Below are positions 52,760 to 60,710 of a DNA stretch of 64,000 nt, piece after piece. The DNA is from Numidum massiliense (GTDB lineage: Bacteria; Bacillota; Bacilli; Thermoactinomycetales; Novibacillaceae): the NCBI RefSeq assembly GCF_001375555.1, contig NZ_CTDZ01000009.1, forward strand, positions 2,349,758 through 2,413,757, written 5' to 3'. The notes under the pieces were generated by a model. It made no database searches and was not told where the DNA came from. It saw nothing but the letters and a program-made list of their open reading frames with translations. The translations under genes were made by a program, and so were the position numbers. How positions within the stretch are numbered: the first letter of the stretch is position 1; every line of letters begins with the position of its first letter.

Positions 52760-53809
52760 TTAATCAAAGACTTGATCGGCTTTCTTTAACAGCTCTTCGG
52801 GTAATTTGACTCCCATGCGCTCAGCAGCGCCTTTGTTAATTTTCAGCTCAATCGCCTCTAGCGTTTCGACTGGCATTTTCGCCGGGTCTTCGCCTTTCAG
52901 AATTTTAAGCGCCATTTCACCCGTTTGGTATCCGAGCTTCTCATAATCGATCCCCCACGTCGCGAGGCCACCCCTTTTCACACTGTCGCCTTCGCCGACG
53001 ATGAGCGGCAGTTTCTCCTTCTCGGCAATTTGAATCATCGATTCTAGCGCATCGACGACAGCATTGTCTGTCGGTACGTATAACGCGTCCACTTTTCCGA
53101 CGAGGGACTGCGCCGCTTGCAACACTTCGTTTTTATTCGTCACTGTTTTCAACTCGAGTTTAAGTCCAAGCTCTTCCGCAGCTTCCTTCGCGATCTTTAC
53201 TTGCGCTTCCGAATTAATCTCCCCTGAATTGTACACAATGCCGACCGTTTTTGCTTTTGGTGCAACTTCCGGGACGAGACCGAGTTGTTCCTTCACCGGG
53301 TTTAAGTCGCTCGTTCCCGTCACATTACTGCCCGGTGCTTCCCAGCTGTCGACGAGTCCAGCCTCAGCCGGTTCGGTCACCGCCGTAAACAGCACGGGAA
53401 TATCCGTTAAAGCTTGCGCCGTCGCCTGCGCCGACGGTGTGGCAATCGCCAGCACTAAATCGACTTTACTCGCAAACTTACTGGCGATCGATGTCGCTGT
53501 CGCTTGTTCGCCTTGCGCATTTTGAATATCGAACGTGACGTTTTCGCCTTCTTTATAGCCGTTGTCAGCGAACGCCTGCAAAAACCCTTCGCGTGCGGCG
53601 TCGAGTGACGGGTGTTCCACAAGCTGGTTAATGCCGATCGTCACTTTCTTTTGATCGCCGTCCTTAGCCTTGTCCCCGCCTTTCGACTCGTTTTTCGCCC
53701 CTGAGTTGCTACTATCTCCCTGTTTGGCTCCGTCTTGCTGTCCACAAGCGGCGATAATGAGAACACACGCTAACAAAACAAGTGAAAAATAAGACCACTT
53801 TTTCTGCAT
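52760..53809 (-). CDS. ABC substrate-binding lipoprotein (COG2984, TrpX-like)
   Basis: A 349-residue binding protein of the ABC_sub_bind family. The N terminus is a lipoprotein signal (SLVLLACVLIIAAC, lipid-anchored Cys at residue 22), followed by a Gly/Lys/Asp-rich linker. The two-lobed domain opens with VTIGINQLVEHPSLDAAREG, typical of TrpX-like proteins, and later has ALYVPTDNAVVDALES. Aromatic amino acids are a known cargo for this group; for this protein it is only inferred. AAAGGG precedes the ATG by about ten bases. An inverted repeat lies just upstream at 53834-53861. Confidence 0.9.
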   Translation of the reverse strand: MQKKWSYFSLVLLACVLIIAACGQQDGAKQGDSSNSGAKNESKGGDKAKDGDQKKVTIGINQLVEHPSLDAAREGFLQAFADNGYKEGENVTFDIQNAQGEQATATSIASKFASKVDLVLAIATPSAQATAQALTDIPVLFTAVTEPAEAGLVDSWEAPGSNVTGTSDLNPVKEQLGLVPEVAPKAKTVGIVYNSGEINSEAQVKIAKEAAEELGLKLELKTVTNKNEVLQAAQSLVGKVDALYVPTDNAVVDALESMIQIAEKEKLPLIVGEGDSVKRGGLATWGIDYEKLGYQTGEMALKILKGEDPAKMPVETLEAIELKINKGAAERMGVKLPEELLKKADQVFD

Positions 53810-54294
53810 CTGTCAATAACACCCTTTCCATTTCGCATTAACGCGAATGCGCTGTAATGCGTTAAAGTGTACTAGCTTTATCCTTATCCTAACACAACAT
53901 AGAACCGTTCGTCACTAAAGTACTACGAGACTTTGACGCCAAAATCACTCGCTTCTACGGCAACATCCCTCTACCATTCGCATGCACATAACGACTGACG
54001 CCCGGCGATGCGCTCTGCTCCAACCGGCTTGCAGCACATCCTTTATTAAGCCCCATTTTTGCTGTGCGACGCATGCCTTAGACAGCGTTCAATACCCCTT
54101 GATATAAAAAGTTTCCTACGGGCAAAATATCTATAGACAGAGATAGCCGTTAATGTGCTAAACTTTAGGAAGGACCTTTTTTAGTACGACGTCTTATACT
54201 GTAGCGACGGCGATTAGTTAAACGGTATGTGCAAAATAGAACTGCCATTCCTCGCACATACTTACGTGAAGATAAGAAAGGGAGATATGTCCGC
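53810..54294. other. Intergenic region between divergent ABC operon and map
   Basis: About 480 bases with no convincing gene. It holds the inverted repeat at 53834-53861 upstream of the binding-protein gene and the ribosome site of map (AAGGGAG). No T-box, S-box or other recognisable riboswitch was found on either strand. Frames running over 54165-54294 are upstream extensions of map or its antisense. Confidence 0.6.
53834..53861. promoter_or_regulatory. Inverted repeat in the leader of the TrpXYZ-type operon
   Basis: CGCATTA (53834-53840) and TAATGCG (53855-53861) flank a GC-rich centre that itself contains overlapping CGCGAATGCG-type symmetry. It lies 25-52 bases before the start codon and could be an operator or mRNA hairpin. 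Confidence 0.4.
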
Positions 54295-55044
54295 ATGATT
54301 ATCTTAAAGACAAAAAAAGACATCGAACATATGGCTAAGGCCGGCAAGCTATTAGCGTCCTGCCACCGCGAAATTGCTAAACGCATTCGCCCTGGGGTCA
54401 CGACGTGGGAGATCGACCAATTCGTGGAACGATACTTAGAAAAACACGGTGCCACACCAGAACAAAAAGGGTACCATGGCTTTCCGTTTGCCACGTGTGC
54501 TTCCGTCAACGACGTCATCTGCCACGGTTTTCCAAACAAACAGCCTTTAAAATCAGGCGACATCGTCACGATCGACATGGTCGTCAATTTGAACGGTGGT
54601 TTAGCCGATTCCGCGTGGTCGTACGCCGTCGGCAATGTCTCCCCTACCGCCGAGCGCCTCCTCAAGGTGACGAAGGAATCGCTTTATAAAGGGATTGAAC
54701 AGGCCGTCGTCGGCAATCGTATCGGCGATATTTCCCACGCCGTGCAAACACATGCCGAAGCACACGGCTTCTCCGTCGTAAGACAATTTATCGGGCACGG
54801 CATTGGTAAAAATATGCACGAGGCGCCCGATGTCCCGCACTTCGGCCCTCCCGGACGCGGACCGCGCCTGCGAGAAGGAATGGTCATTACGATTGAACCG
54901 ATGCTCAACGTCGGCTCATTCCACGCCAAAGTCGACGACGACAACTGGACGGCGCGCACCGTAGACGGCAGTTTGTCCGCCCAGTACGAGCACACGCTCG
55001 CGATCACGAAAGACGGTCCGCGCATTCTTACGGAACAATCGTAA
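54295..55044 (+). CDS. map: Methionine aminopeptidase, type I
   Basis: Removes the initiator methionine from new proteins. The 249-residue product has the pita-bread fold motifs and all five metal ligands: Asp in TIDMVVN, Asp in LADSAW, His in FIGHGIGKNMHEAPD, Glu in ITIEPMLNVG and Glu in QYEHTLAI. ATG 54295 follows AAGGGAG by about nine bases; earlier in-frame codons lack a site. It is a stand-alone copy, not the one beside secY-infA, so a second map may exist elsewhere; it resembles the B. subtilis MapB/YflG type by context, not proven. Confidence 0.95.
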   Translation: MIILKTKKDIEHMAKAGKLLASCHREIAKRIRPGVTTWEIDQFVERYLEKHGATPEQKGYHGFPFATCASVNDVICHGFPNKQPLKSGDIVTIDMVVNLNGGLADSAWSYAVGNVSPTAERLLKVTKESLYKGIEQAVVGNRIGDISHAVQTHAEAHGFSVVRQFIGHGIGKNMHEAPDVPHFGPPGRGPRLREGMVITIEPMLNVGSFHAKVDDDNWTARTVDGSLSAQYEHTLAITKDGPRILTEQS

Positions 55045-55414
55045 CCGCACCGACGAATATAATCGAAACGGTACAACCGAGTAATGATCGTCACCTGCCT
55101 CCCCTTTTGCTGGTGGGGGCTTTTTTTAAAACTCCGTTTTCTCTTTCATTTAATCATATATTAACAAATGACCGTCTATTTAGGCAAGGGAAAGATCGCA
55201 TGAAGGAGTCATTGGCATCGTGAGCGCGACACGGTGAGCGCGACTCCGTGATGGCAGCCCCGCGTAGCGGCTCACTGGCTCGCCGATGATGTTCACGTCT
55301 TGTTGCGCAACCCTAGAGGTCATACCTTATAATAGAAAAGATAATCGCTACTACTTAACAGGCGTTTCTTAATAGCGGTTCTTAATAGCAGTTCCAAATA
55401 GGAGAGGATTTACC
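55045..55414. other. Intergenic region before the M42 peptidase gene
   Basis: It holds the map terminator (55097-55127), a 12-base direct repeat GTGAGCGCGAC (about 55220-55243), and a TATAAT at 55328-55333 that may be the -10 box of the M42 peptidase gene, with no good -35. No gene is seen. Confidence 0.55.
55097..55127 (+). terminator. Terminator of map
   Basis: GCC-T-CCCC (55097-55104) pairs with GGGGGC (55115-55120) with one bulge, followed by seven T residues. Confidence 0.8.
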
Positions 55415-56470
55415 GTGAAAACGACACCTACCGACGCCATCGTCGACACGCTACTCGCACTCGTGAACATACCGAGCCCGACGGGAAGGACTCACCGTGC
55501 CATCCAATACATCGTGGCGCGCATGAACGATTTGGGTGGCGAAAACATGACGGTACAACGGACGAACAAAGGTGGCCTTAACGTCACCGTTCCCGGGCGC
55601 GACAGGGCGACACAGCGCGTGTTGACAGCTCACGTCGATACGTTAGGCGCCATGGTAAAAGAAATAAAAGAAGACGGACGCTTGAAACTGTCGCAGCTCG
55701 GCGGTTACTCTTGGCATTCGGTCGACGGCGAATACTGCACCGTCGAGACGGGGAACGGACAAACGATTAGTGGGACGATTTTGGCAACCCATACGTCCGT
55801 TCACGTATACGCCGATGCGCGCGAACAAGCACGCACAGAAGAAAATATGGAAGTACGCCTCGACGCACCCGTAAAAAGTGAGGCCGACGTGCACGCCCTG
55901 GGCATTAACGTCGGTGACTTTGTCTCGTTCGATGCCCGCGCAGAAAAGACGGCGCACGGTTTTGTAAAAAGCCGTCACTTGGACGACAAAGCGAGTACTG
56001 CCATCTTAGTGGAACTCATTCGATACCTAGTGAAAACGAACACTGAACTGCCGTATACGACTCACTTTATGTTCAGCACGTTCGAAGAAGTCGGCTTCGG
56101 CGCTAATTCCGGCATCCCGGAGGGCGTCCGCGAATATTTGGCCGTCGATATGGGCGCCATAGGCGAAGGTCAAGCGACCGACGAGTACTGCGTCTCGATT
56201 TGTGCGAAAGATAGCAGCGGTCCGTACAACTATGACTTGCGGCAAAAACTGGTCGCCTTAGCGGAGCAGCACGACATTTATTATCAAGTGGACATTTACC
56301 CGTTTTACGGTTCTGACGCCAGCGCAGCGGTAGAGGCGGGAGCCGATCTCATACACGGATTAGTCGGTCCGGGCATCGATGCCTCCCACGCGTACGAGCG
56401 CACGCACGAGGACGCACTGTCTAACACGTTCCGCTTGTTATACCACTACGTGCTGTCCCCTTCGCTGTAA
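55415..56470 (+). CDS. M42-family metallopeptidase
   Basis: A dinuclear-metal aminopeptidase of the glutamyl-aminopeptidase/cellulase M42 family, 351 residues, usually forming large cytoplasmic tetrahedral assemblies. Metal ligands are visible as His in LTAHVDTLGA, the bridging Asp in SRHLDDKAST, Glu in FEEVGFGANSG, Asp in AVDMGAIG and the late His in IDASHAYERTH. GGAGAGG lies about eight bases before the ATG. Likely role is trimming peptides for recycling; it resembles Bacillus YsdC/YtoP proteins, which cannot be told apart here. Confidence 0.93.
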   Translation: MKTTPTDAIVDTLLALVNIPSPTGRTHRAIQYIVARMNDLGGENMTVQRTNKGGLNVTVPGRDRATQRVLTAHVDTLGAMVKEIKEDGRLKLSQLGGYSWHSVDGEYCTVETGNGQTISGTILATHTSVHVYADAREQARTEENMEVRLDAPVKSEADVHALGINVGDFVSFDARAEKTAHGFVKSRHLDDKASTAILVELIRYLVKTNTELPYTTHFMFSTFEEVGFGANSGIPEGVREYLAVDMGAIGEGQATDEYCVSICAKDSSGPYNYDLRQKLVALAEQHDIYYQVDIYPFYGSDASAAVEAGADLIHGLVGPGIDASHAYERTHEDALSNTFRLLYHYVLSPSL

Positions 56471-56581
56471 AAAAGCGGCAACATCCATTCACTGACCTCC
56501 GTATACCCCTTACCGTATTTTGCGGTTTGTAGTACAATGGTGTTGAACGCCGTATAGGAAATATAAAGGAGGGAGCCTTCC

Positions 56582-56764
56582 ATGCCACTGTACGACTTCC
56601 GCTGCTTATCGTGCGGGAAAGAATACGAAGAGATCACTTCATACGACAGTATCGATCGCGTGCAATGCCCGGCGTGTAACGACACGAAAAAAGAACGTAT
56701 TTTTAAAGTGACGGTGAAAGGTCCAGTCGCCGGATGCGGCCCGGCGAACTCCGGCTTTACCTGA
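56582..56764 (+). CDS. FmdB-family zinc-ribbon protein
   Basis: A 60-residue protein with one zinc ribbon built from CLSCG and CPACN, opening with the family's MPLYDFRCLSCG. FmdB proteins are putative regulatory or adaptor zinc ribbons of unknown partner. AAAGGAGGGAG lies immediately upstream of ATG 56582. The C terminus is short and Gly/Pro-rich. TACAAT at about 56534-56539 is a possible -10 box. It lies 111 bases after the M42 peptidase gene on the same strand but probably has its own promoter. Confidence 0.88.
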   Translation: MPLYDFRCLSCGKEYEEITSYDSIDRVQCPACNDTKKERIFKVTVKGPVAGCGPANSGFT

Positions 56765-56814
56765 GGATAATGTTTATACGATGCGGAAACCGGGCGTTTC
56801 CGCCACACAAATCG

Positions 56815-56848
56815 GGCTGACGCAAACGTAACGCGTCAGCCATCCTTT
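56815..56848 (+). terminator. Terminator of the FmdB gene
   Basis: GGCTGACGC (56815-56823) pairs perfectly with GCGTCAGCC (56833-56841), followed by ATCCTTTTC. A second hairpin, GCGGAAACCGGGCGTTTCCGC (56783-56803), lies just upstream. Confidence 0.75.
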
Positions 56849-56913
56849 TCTATCGCCATTTCGCACCGTCCGGTTTTCCGGTTTTATCGAAAAACTTACA
56901 CGTCTTAGTGTCC

Positions 56914-58482
56914 TTAATTGTTGTCTTCTAAACTTTTCTCCACTAACTCCTCTAACTTTTTTAGTCGCAACTTTTCCCGTCGCCGCTCCTTAATGAGTTC
57001 ACCTTTTAACGTCCGGTTGAGCCCGATCATCATCAGTAACATAACAAAGGCAAACGGGAGAGCCGCCATAAAGGAAGCCGTTTGTAGTCCCTTTAAGCCA
57101 CCGCTCAACAGTAACACGGCCGCGATGCCCGAAATGAGTACGCCCCAAATGACTTTGATGTACGTTTTCGGGTTTAATGAACCACCTTTGGACGTTAACG
57201 TGCCGAGGACAAACGTCGCCGAATCAGCAGACGTGACAAAAAAAGTGACAATTAACAACGTCGCCAGTACGGTTAGCACGGAACTGAACGGAAACTGCTT
57301 AAGGAGCATAAAAAGTGCCGATTCGACATTCTCATCCACTACTTTCGTCAGTTGCATACCATATTCCGTTTCAAAAAAGAGTCCTGATCCGCCGAAGGCT
57401 GCAAACCAGAGACATCCGAGCAGCGTCGGCAAAACTAACACGGTCAACACGAACTCGCGAATCGTCCGCCCTTTCGACACACGGGCAATAAACGTGCCGA
57501 CAAACGGAGCCCAAGCGATCCACCACGCCCAATACAGTAACGTCCAATTGCCGATCCACTCTCCTGTCCCAAACGGGGTGAGGCGGAAGCTCATCGGAAT
57601 GATTTTCCCGACGTAATTGCCGAAAGTCGTCGTAAACGTTTCGAGGAGAAAAATGGTTGGGCCCGCGAACAGGACGAAAGCGAGCAACAACGTAGCCAAA
57701 CCGAGGTTGACGTTGCTCAATATTTTAATCCCTTTATCTAAGCCGGAGATCGCCGACATCATAAAGAGCACCGTGACGACAGCAATAATCGTCAACTGTG
57801 ACCACGCGTTGTTCGGCATGTTTAACATGTCTGACAAGCCACCGTTAATTTGCATCGCACCGAGTCCGAGCGACGTCGCAACGCCGGCCGCAGTCGCAAT
57901 CGCCGCTAAAACGTCAATCGTTTTCCCGATCGGTCCGCGCACGCGGTCTCCTAATAGTGGGCGAAAGGTGGAACTAATGAGTCCAGGTTCGTCTTTGCGA
58001 TATTGGAAATAAGCGAGTGACATGCCGACAACGGCGTAAATCGCCCACGGATGGAGCCCCCAGTGGAAAAAAGAGTAGCGCAGCGACGCCTCTGCTGCCG
58101 CTACCGTCTCCGGCTTAATCCCTTCCGGCGGGTCGACATAATGCATGAGCGGTTCGGCGACTCCCCAAAACATCAACCCGATCCCCATCCCGGCAGAAAA
58201 CAGCATGGCTAGCCACGAAACGAAAGAATACTCCGGTTCATCGTCCGGTTTCCCCAATTTAATTCTGCCGTACGGGCCAAATGCGGCATACAGTGAAAAG
58301 GCCAAAAACATAAACGTCACAATTAAATAAACCCAGCCAAACGATTGCGTAATATAATTAAATGCATGATTAGTGAAGCTCTCTAAATGGTACGGAAAAA
58401 ATACCCCCCAGAGGACGAATAAAGCGACAATGGCGACAGATATGTAGAAGACGACACCGACTTTACCTGAGCGTTTTCGCAA
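56914..58482 (-). CDS. BCCT-family betaine/choline/carnitine transporter
   Basis: A sodium- or proton-coupled carrier for compatible solutes such as glycine betaine, similar to Bacillus OpuD. About 522 residues with 12 membrane segments. The family signature helix is seen as LLYWAWWIAWAPFVGTFIAR, with the aromatic substrate box formed by its Trp residues; GMGIGLMFWGVAEPLMHY is the TM3 glycine-rich motif. The charged C-terminal tail (RRREKLRLKKLEELVEKS) resembles osmosensing tails of BetP-type carriers. TTG 58482 lies six bases after AAGGAAG; TTG 58488 is too close to that site. The exact substrate is inferred from family only. Confidence 0.92.
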   Translation of the reverse strand: MRKRSGKVGVVFYISVAIVALFVLWGVFFPYHLESFTNHAFNYITQSFGWVYLIVTFMFLAFSLYAAFGPYGRIKLGKPDDEPEYSFVSWLAMLFSAGMGIGLMFWGVAEPLMHYVDPPEGIKPETVAAAEASLRYSFFHWGLHPWAIYAVVGMSLAYFQYRKDEPGLISSTFRPLLGDRVRGPIGKTIDVLAAIATAAGVATSLGLGAMQINGGLSDMLNMPNNAWSQLTIIAVVTVLFMMSAISGLDKGIKILSNVNLGLATLLLAFVLFAGPTIFLLETFTTTFGNYVGKIIPMSFRLTPFGTGEWIGNWTLLYWAWWIAWAPFVGTFIARVSKGRTIREFVLTVLVLPTLLGCLWFAAFGGSGLFFETEYGMQLTKVVDENVESALFMLLKQFPFSSVLTVLATLLIVTFFVTSADSATFVLGTLTSKGGSLNPKTYIKVIWGVLISGIAAVLLLSGGLKGLQTASFMAALPFAFVMLLMMIGLNRTLKGELIKERRREKLRLKKLEELVEKSLEDNN

Positions 58483-58748
58483 AAACAACTTCCTTTCTCA
58501 TATATGATAAAACGTCTATGAAAACCGTACAAACGCACAATTTAGAATGGTAACATTACCGCATGACTAATTTCAAGATAACCGATGAAGATTGACATAA
58601 ATTCGTGAAGCGGTTAAGAAAAAACAGTGACAATTCCTCACGATGTAGTTTGCGCTTATTGCATTTATTTAAACCTGATCGCACGGGTAACGTTTCGCTA
58701 ATTGTAACAGTGTTAACGGTAATTCGTCATGTAAGGGATTAACATAAA

Positions 58749-58795
58749 TAAAAAAACGGCGTTAGCACAGTCAACGTCTGTCTAGCACCGTCGTT
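58749..58795 (-). terminator. Terminator-like hairpin, bidirectional
   Basis: AACGGCGTTAGCACAG and CTGTCTAGCACCGTCGTT form a long stem with small internal mismatches. T runs are present on the minus strand (58749-58756) and, weaker, on the plus strand. It would stop transcription entering from the small-ORF region before the BCCT gene. Confidence 0.65.
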
Positions 58796-58862
58796 TTAAT
58801 GGCAGCGTATCATATAACAATTTCAAAATTTGTCCGTGTATCCTGCTACGCATGCGAACCGT

Positions 58863-58930
58863 ACGGACTGGAACCATAAGGACCGGAAGCGTAAGGACTG
58901 GAAGCGTAAGGACTGGAAGCGTAAGGACTG
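58863..58930. repeat. 15-base tandem repeat array
   Basis: Four to five copies of AAGGACTGGAAGCGT occur in tandem: two exact copies (58893-58907, 58908-58922) flanked by one-mismatch (58878-58892), more diverged (58863-58877) and partial (58923-58930) copies. Confidence 0.9.
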
Positions 58931-58988
58931 TGCGTACGCTGGGCATCCGTGGAGTTTTTGATTCAACCGCTCAATGGGGGGTGGGAAT

Positions 58989-59144
58989 ATGTGGTTGTAC
59001 GGCTTTTTACTGCCTTTTTTAATTGGGCCAGCCATTACGATCTGCGTCTTCGTCATTATTATTTTGTTCTTTTTATTTTTCGGCTTCTTTTTCTTCCGTT
59101 GGGTTGCTGTTCCACTGGGCCGTTTTAAAAAGGGGAAACATTAA
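58989..59144 (+). CDS. Small single-pass membrane protein, unknown
   Basis: A 51-codon open frame starting MWLYGFLLPFLIGPA, almost entirely hydrophobic (Phe/Ile/Leu-rich over residues 5-40) and ending in a basic tail (GRFKKGKH). GGGGGGTGGG lies immediately before the ATG, spaced for initiation. The pattern (one membrane helix, positive C terminus) is typical of small membrane proteins and of some type I toxins, but no family was recognised. It overlaps the end of the convergent small ORF at 59125-59337. Confidence 0.5.
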   Translation: MWLYGFLLPFLIGPAITICVFVIIILFFLFFGFFFFRWVAVPLGRFKKGKH

Positions 59145-59337
59145 TGATCCGCCTCTTCTCGGAGTATTCGGCCTCGGGAAAACAGGCGTATTTGTGATGG
59201 TATACTTCAGACAATGCGTCTTCGCCCATCTGCGCGTAAATTTCCTTTAACAGTCGATAAAAACTGCCTCTGTAATAGAAAATGTCGTGTTTCTTTAGTT
59301 CCCAATACGAAAAATGAAGTTGCAAATTAACCGCCAT
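59125..59337 (-). CDS. Small hypothetical protein
   Basis: A 70-codon open frame (MAVNLQLHFSYWELKKHDIF to NVSPF) with protein-like composition: an aromatic and charged N-terminal half (FYYRGSFYRLLKEIYAQMG) and an acidic/aromatic tail. No clear Shine-Dalgarno precedes the ATG (only GCGAAAAA), which lowers confidence. No family was recognised. The terminator at 58749-58795 could serve it. Confidence 0.4.
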   Translation of the reverse strand: MAVNLQLHFSYWELKKHDIFYYRGSFYRLLKEIYAQMGEDALSEVYHHKYACFPEAEYSEKRRIINVSPF

Positions 59338-59552
59338 TTTTTCGCCAGCGCTTGTTACTCACTATTCATATATATCTTTACAAAAATTATATTATAGCAA
59401 CATATGCATAAATAATTGTTTACGTTTACAATTTGTTGTTATAGTATTAAGTTACCAAAAGTTGATTTGCGACAACAAGGAGCATAAAGGTATTGTACCA
59501 AGAAAGGGGTCTTATATGGAAGGATATTAAATATTGATGTTATCTCGCATAA

Positions 59553-59762
59553 TCGTATCGGTGGACATGGCCTCCTAACTTTAAAAGCGGCGCAAGCGCT
59601 AAATGGGATTGGTATACTTCGGGTAAAGGAGGAACAGGCCGATCCAACCTGATGGTGAAATTCACCTTTGGCGTTCCTACTCCTTGGGGGCCTATCGGAT
59701 CTAACTATTCTAGTCGTGTACTTACCGTTGTTAAGTCTAACGGCTCTCACTACGCTAACTGA
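59553..59762 (+). pseudogene. Possible remnant of an exported peptide gene before an ABC exporter
   Basis: A 69-codon open segment without start codon reads, in part, RWTWPPNFKSGASAKWDWYT, SGKGGTGRSNLMVKFTFGVP and GPIGSNYSSRVLTVV, ending HYAN. The composition is Gly/Ser/Trp/Tyr-rich with alternating hydrophobics, like a mature secreted peptide or small beta-sheet protein. An in-frame TAA at 59550 cuts it from an upstream region that has a promoter-like TTACGT-16-TAGTAT (about 59420-59450) and good ribosome sites, so a signal sequence may have been lost by frameshift. It ends 28 bases before an ABC ATPase gene. No family was recognised; coding status is uncertain. Confidence 0.35.
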
Positions 59763-59790
59763 CCTTTGTTCATAAAAGGGGATTAGATAA

Positions 59791-60705
59791 ATGGAACAGA
59801 AAAATGTTATCGAGTGCCGTCACCTCGTGCAAACATACGGCACGAATGAAATCCTCAAAGGGCTTAGTTTCAAAGCTCAGCCCTTTGAGATCACTTTTTT
59901 AGCCGGTAAAAACGGGGCCGGTAAGACGACCTTCTTTCGCATTGCGACAGGGCTACAAAAGCCGACAAGCGGTTCGGTCACTTTTGCGGGGAAAAGCAGT
60001 GGCGAGATTAGAGATCAACTGGCTGTCGTCTTCGATCATGCACCTTTCTACCCGTCGCTCAACGGATATAGTAATATAAAAATCTTGTCAGGGATACATA
60101 AAGTAGATAAAGAGTGGCAATCCTTCGTTTTCCACACGTTACATTTGAACGACACGTTACTCAAACAGAAGACCAAAAAATTGTCATTCGGACAGCGACA
60201 CCGCCTAGCTGTAGCCATTGCTCTGTTGAGGAAGCCAAACTTTTTACTGTTGGACGAGCCTTCAATCGGACTCGATCCCTCTTCGTGGCAAGCTGTTAAA
60301 AATAGCCTCCACCACTGTACGAAACTAGGTGCAGCAATTATTATCACCGGACAAAATTTTTCTGACGTTGAAGGATTTGCTAATCGAATGGTCGTGATTA
60401 ATGACGGTACTGCCGTTTTTTCCGGTTCACCCCGGGAACTGATCAAACGTCAACCGCATACTGTCGTCATAAAATCGCAAGAAACAAAAAAAATCACAGC
60501 TCTGTATCCTCAAGCTGTAAGAGATGACAGTGGTCAATGGATAGAAATCGCCTGTGCCACTCTTGAAGAGGCAGAAACAGTCATCCATCGTATACAGTCC
60601 AGTCGCATTCGTTTTCGTGAAATATTTATTCGTAAAGCTAGTCTCGAACAAGCCTTTCAAACGATGATGCATCATCGGACGTTACCAAATCGTAAAATAG
60701 GGTGA
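59791..60705 (+). CDS. ABC transporter ATPase with variant signature and H-loop
   Basis: A 304-residue nucleotide-binding subunit of a drug/peptide-exporter-type (CcmA/BcrA-like) ABC system. Walker A is GKNGAGKTT and Walker B FLLLDEPSIGLDP. The signature is LSFGQRHRL, with Phe for the usual Gly, and the position of the switch histidine is occupied by Gln (IIITGQNFSD), which may reduce hydrolysis. A C-terminal extension (about 220-290) resembles regulatory tails of BcrA-like ATPases. The ATG lies about ten bases after AAAGGGG. The permease gene follows within five bases. Possible self-protection or export for the peptide remnant just upstream. Confidence 0.88.
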   Translation: MEQKNVIECRHLVQTYGTNEILKGLSFKAQPFEITFLAGKNGAGKTTFFRIATGLQKPTSGSVTFAGKSSGEIRDQLAVVFDHAPFYPSLNGYSNIKILSGIHKVDKEWQSFVFHTLHLNDTLLKQKTKKLSFGQRHRLAVAIALLRKPNFLLLDEPSIGLDPSSWQAVKNSLHHCTKLGAAIIITGQNFSDVEGFANRMVVINDGTAVFSGSPRELIKRQPHTVVIKSQETKKITALYPQAVRDDSGQWIEIACATLEEAETVIHRIQSSRIRFREIFIRKASLEQAFQTMMHHRTLPNRKIG

Positions 60706-60710
60706 TTATT

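Larger units (their letters stand above)
58489..58988. other. Intergenic region upstream of the BCCT gene
   Basis: About 500 AT-rich bases with the BCCT upstream region, a terminator-like hairpin (58749-58795) and a 15-base tandem array (58863-58930). A minus-strand frame over the array encodes repeated LRFQS but has no ribosome site and is not called. Confidence 0.6.

Noticed and set aside
58863-58937. Possible CRISPR or origin iterons
   Set aside because: The 15-base units are strictly tandem without spacers, and no replication initiator gene is near.
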